From JANXPZ01 sp033853925 (GTDB taxonomy: Bacteria; Eisenbacteria; RBG-16-71-46), in the NCBI GenBank assembly GCA_033853925.1, contig JAWOLC010000076.1:15325-79324 (forward strand): a stretch of DNA of 64,000 nucleotides. The letters run 5' to 3'. The notes under the pieces were generated by a model that was not told the DNA's origin, ran no database searches, and saw only the letters and a program-made list of their open reading frames with translations. Within the stretch, counting starts at the first letter, position 1, and every line of letters starts with the position of its first letter. This document shows positions 61,664 to 64,000 of this stretch, in pieces. Position numbers and translations under genes: made by a program.

Positions 61664-62464
61664 ATGGAAGCGACCGGCACGAGTCGTGCCCGCGATCTCA
61701 CGATTCTTCGCGAGCCGCGCGTCTATCTGGTCGGCCGGCAGGTCGTGGACGCGGAAGCGGTCGAGCGGTTCCTCGCCGAGCACGAGCTGAGCTGGAGCAC
61801 GGACACCGAGGTGGGGGCGGAGCGGCTGGCCGAGATGGCCGGGCGCCTCTGCTACCTCTCGTACGGAAAGGGCCGCAAGTCGAACCGCGAGTTCCTCGCG
61901 CACCTCGTGGAGGTCGGGCACGGCTCGGTGCTCGAGCACGCGGTGTGGAGCTTCCTCGTCACCGGCGTGTCGCGCTCGTTCACGCACGAGCTGGTGCGCC
62001 ACCGGCACTTCTCCTACTCGCAGCTCTCGCAGCGCTACGTGGACGAGTCGCAGTCGCCCTTCGTCGAGCCGGACGTGATCGCGGAGGATCCCGGGCTGCA
62101 CGCGGTCTGGGTCGAGGCGGTGAACGTCGCGCGGGCGGCCTACGACCGGCTGGTGGAGGGGCTCGAGCGCCGCTATGCGGGCGAGCCGGACAAGACGCTG
62201 CGGCGAAAGCTGGCGCGGCAGGCGGCGCGCTCCGTGCTGCCCAACGCCACGGAGACCCGCATCTTCGTGACCGGGAACGCGCGGGCCCTGCGCCACTTCA
62301 TCGAGATGCGCGGCGCCGAGGCGGCCGACGTCGAGATCCGCAAGGTGGCCGTGCGGGTCCTGGAGATCATGCAGCGGGAATCGCCGGCCCTCTTCTCGGA
62401 CTACGAGATCGTGGACCTGCCCGAGGGCGGGCGCGGGGTGCGCGCCGCCCACCCGAACGTCTGA
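61664..62464 (+). CDS. thyX: Flavin-dependent thymidylate synthase ThyX
   Basis: The 266-residue protein carries the ThyX signature RHRHFSYSQLSQRY (112-125, RHRx7S), plus GHGSVLEHAVWSF and the C-terminal RNARALRHF-like region (TGNARALRHFIEMRGAEAAD), which binds FAD and dUMP. It makes dTMP from dUMP with methylene-THF and NADPH, replacing ThyA and yielding THF rather than DHF. It has an N-terminal extension of about 15 residues. GGGGAGG lies before the ATG. Together with the salvage kinase at 4301 it supplies DNA precursors. Confidence 0.96.
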   Translation: MEATGTSRARDLTILREPRVYLVGRQVVDAEAVERFLAEHELSWSTDTEVGAERLAEMAGRLCYLSYGKGRKSNREFLAHLVEVGHGSVLEHAVWSFLVTGVSRSFTHELVRHRHFSYSQLSQRYVDESQSPFVEPDVIAEDPGLHAVWVEAVNVARAAYDRLVEGLERRYAGEPDKTLRRKLARQAARSVLPNATETRIFVTGNARALRHFIEMRGAEAADVEIRKVAVRVLEIMQRESPALFSDYEIVDLPEGGRGVRAAHPNV

Positions 62465-62606
62465 GCGGGAGCGGGAGCGCCGGCCTCGACCGTGGTGAAG
62501 GAGAGGCCGCGGGAGAGTAGGCTCGGCGCGCAGGGCCTCGGGCGCGGGAGGCGCCGGGCCAACGGGCGCGGCCTCGAGGTGGGATCGGCGCCCTCGTGAC
62601 CGAGCA

Positions 62607-62615
62607 TGGTAGAAT
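62607..62615 (+). promoter_or_regulatory. Possible extended -10 promoter for the membrane protein gene
   Basis: TGgTAGAAT (62607-62615) matches an extended -10 with five of six bases of the hexamer, and has no clear -35. The start point would be near 62622, about 13 bases before the ATG and beside its GGGAGGG ribosome site. Confidence 0.35.
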
Positions 62616-62634
62616 GACCAGGGAGGGTTCGACC

Positions 62635-63816
62635 ATGTGGAAGACCGCGCCCGGGAGCACCGGGCGTTTGCGTCAGCGCTGCGTCGCCTACTTCGGCCTG
62701 TACGTCCTCAACGGCATGTTCGCCAAGATCTTCACGGGCGGCTCGCCGTACCACATGCCGGAGATGGCGTACCTCTTCAACAACACGCTGGGCGGCAGCG
62801 CCATCGCGCTCGCCGTGGTCTTCGCCCTCGGCTGGATCAAGCTCAAGTCGAACCGGCTCGTGAAGTGGGGGCCCTTCACGGTGCCCTCCGAGGCGGCCTA
62901 CATCGTCCCCTCGGGCATCTGCACGGCCATCGTCATCCCCACCACCACGCTCATGTACACCCTGCCCATCTCGGTGATGGTGGCCATGGTGATCATGCGG
63001 GGCAGCATCATCGTGATCAGCCGGCTCGTGGACGCCGTGCAGATCCGGCAGGGCATCCTCCACAAGCGCGTCTACGCCGAGGAGAACTGGGCGGTCCTCT
63101 TCGCCCTCCTGGCCGTCGCGACGAACGTCGTGCTGCTGCCGCTCGTGTCCTACCTGGAGGGTCACGGCATCCAGGCGTCGCACTGGGTCGGCCTCAAGCC
63201 CGGCGCGGCCAGGGGCAGCTTCGACTTCCTGCACTCGCCTCAGGCCATGACGATCATGGGCCTCTACATCGTCAGCTACACGATCCGCATCTACATCATG
63301 AACTTCTTCAAGAACACGCGCGCGAAGGGCGTGCCGCTCGACAATCAGGGGTTCTTCGCCGTCGAGCAGATCGCCGCGAGCCTGACGATGGCGGCGATCG
63401 TGGGCTTCTTCTACTTCGGCTCGCCCGGGTTCGGCTGGACCTCGAAGCCGCTCGCCGACTTCCGCGGCGCCGTCGCGCACCCCAGCCTGGGGGCCTTCCT
63501 CTCCGGGCTCCCCTACGGCGCGCTGGCGTTCTTCTCCGTGTTCATCTGCATGTTCAAGGGGCGGACCGCCACGTTCGCGGGCCTCGTGAACCGGCTCACG
63601 TCGCTCCTGGCGGGGACGGCGGCGACGCTGCTCATGTTCTTCATCTTCACGGCCAAGTTCCCCACCGTCCAGGACTGGGTCTCGGTCTTCTTCATCCTGG
63701 TCGCGGTCTACTTCCTGGCCCGCGCCGAGACGCAGCGCATCGCGGAGCTGGCGCGCGAAGCGGCGGCGGAGGCGAAGCCCGCCGGGACGGCGGTGCCGGC
63801 GCCGGCGGCCGGCTAG
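62635..63816 (+). CDS. Multi-pass membrane protein of unknown function, ten predicted helices
   Basis: The 393-residue protein has about ten membrane helices (for example SAIALAVVFALGWI, AVLFALLAVATNVVLLPLV, SVFFILVAVYFLA) and an Ala/Pro-rich cytoplasmic tail. Two halves of five helices and an Arg/Lys-poor core recall the DMT/EamA transporter design, but no EamA motif is certain. Conserved-looking loops are TGGSPYHMPEMAYLFNN and NFFKNTRAKGVPLDNQGF. The start is ATG 62635 with GGGAGGG 8 bases upstream, not the longer frame. I do not recognise the family. Confidence 0.7.
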   Translation: MWKTAPGSTGRLRQRCVAYFGLYVLNGMFAKIFTGGSPYHMPEMAYLFNNTLGGSAIALAVVFALGWIKLKSNRLVKWGPFTVPSEAAYIVPSGICTAIVIPTTTLMYTLPISVMVAMVIMRGSIIVISRLVDAVQIRQGILHKRVYAEENWAVLFALLAVATNVVLLPLVSYLEGHGIQASHWVGLKPGAARGSFDFLHSPQAMTIMGLYIVSYTIRIYIMNFFKNTRAKGVPLDNQGFFAVEQIAASLTMAAIVGFFYFGSPGFGWTSKPLADFRGAVAHPSLGAFLSGLPYGALAFFSVFICMFKGRTATFAGLVNRLTSLLAGTAATLLMFFIFTAKFPTVQDWVSVFFILVAVYFLARAETQRIAELAREAAAEAKPAGTAVPAPAAG

Positions 63817-63834
63817 CGGCGCCGCCGGACACGA

Positions 63835-63866
63835 GCGGGGCGGGACGCGTCGGCGTCCCGCCCCGC
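63835..63866. terminator. 14-bp perfect hairpin between converging genes
   Basis: GCGGGGCGGGACGC (63835-63848) pairs perfectly with 63853-63866 around the 4-base loop GTCG. It lies between the stops of the plus-strand membrane protein and the minus-strand gene at the window edge, so it can serve both. No T-tract is present. Confidence 0.75.
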
Positions 63867-63881
63867 GGCGCTTCGGCGCGC

Positions 63882-64000
63882 TCAGGCCGCCGATCGCACG
63901 GGCTGCGCCGTGGGCGCCTCGGGCAGGACCTGCCGCCGGGGCTGGGCGTTCCACAGGGGCAGCATGAGCACGGCCCCCATGGCGGCGAAGCCGATCATGC
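63882..64000 (-). CDS. C-terminal end of a membrane protein (partial, start outside window)
   Basis: Read on the minus strand, 38 codons end at TGA 63884-63882. They encode a hydrophobic stretch IGFAAMGAVLMLPLW followed by a polar tail rich in Pro, Ala and Arg. The shape is that of the last helix and tail of a transporter such as an MFS permease, but the fragment is too short to name. The shared hairpin at 63835-63866 supports a real 3' end here. Confidence 0.55.
   Translation of the reverse strand, partial: MIGFAAMGAVLMLPLWNAQPRRQVLPEAPTAQPVRSAA

Noticed and set aside
62465..62480. Short GCGGGA tandem repeat after thyX
   Set aside because: Only two to three copies in very GC-rich DNA; no reason to treat it as a functional repeat. 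A 7-bp stem nearby (62481-62509) is also too weak to call a terminator.

Overview
The window is a GC-rich bacterial chromosome segment with 51 protein-coding genes that I can support, two of them cut by the window edges. I see no tRNA, rRNA, CRISPR array or insertion sequence. Several traits point to a Gram-negative, didermic bacterium of the FCB superphylum or a nearby candidate phylum such as Eisenbacteria. These are the FlgD/type IX-like C-terminal domains on secreted proteins, a SusC-like TonB receptor next to a PorV-like protein, a CcmE of the C-x-x-x-Y type, and a LexA-box-like palindrome of the form described for Fibrobacter. The placement is inference; no marker gene settles it.

Layout. 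(1) 2-4007: tail of an exopolysaccharide sugar-nucleotide enzyme, then the PrsK/PrsR two-component pair of exosortase/EPS systems. (2) 4301-4948: deoxynucleoside kinase. (3) 5033-14434, minus strand: an M6-type secreted metalloprotease, an M23 peptidase and four minor-pilin-like genes (FimT, PilV, a very large PilW, PilX). (4) 14872-25671, plus strand: an NlpC/P60 peptidase, an unknown outer-membrane barrel, then a TonB receptor / large secreted protein / PorV-like cluster. (5) 25787-29489, minus strand: an unrecognised outer-membrane barrel with two lipoproteins. (6) 30002-41455: a tightly overlapping run mreBCD-mrdA-rodA-lgt-aroE-comF-cbiMQO-rarA. (7) 41771-51338: mrp, cysteine desulfurase, pdxST, a DHH phosphoesterase and ccmABCDEF. 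(8) 51418-53934: a small DUF6504-like gene, DNA polymerase IV and a DUF72 gene behind a promoter that carries the LexA-like palindrome. (9) 54179-58075, minus strand: fructose-bisphosphatase, aldolase and an FAD amine oxidase-like gene. (10) 58185-63816: xdhC, a MobA-like transferase, a LOG-family protein, a class-V aminotransferase fold enzyme, thyX and an unknown ten-helix membrane protein. (11) 63882-64000: tail of a minus-strand membrane protein.

How they work together. Much of the window concerns the cell envelope: exopolysaccharide control, rod-shape elongation, lipoprotein maturation, minor pilins, peptidoglycan hydrolases, TonB-dependent uptake and proteins likely exported by a type IX-like route. 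Housekeeping blocks cover cofactors (PLP, Fe-S, cobalt or nickel uptake), cytochrome c maturation, gluconeogenesis, thymidylate synthesis and lesion bypass. Genes inside blocks overlap heavily (ATGA/GTGA junctions), which implies translational coupling. Promoter candidates share the form TTGACN-17/18-TAnnnT, and several block ends carry perfect GC hairpins that mostly lack a T-tract.
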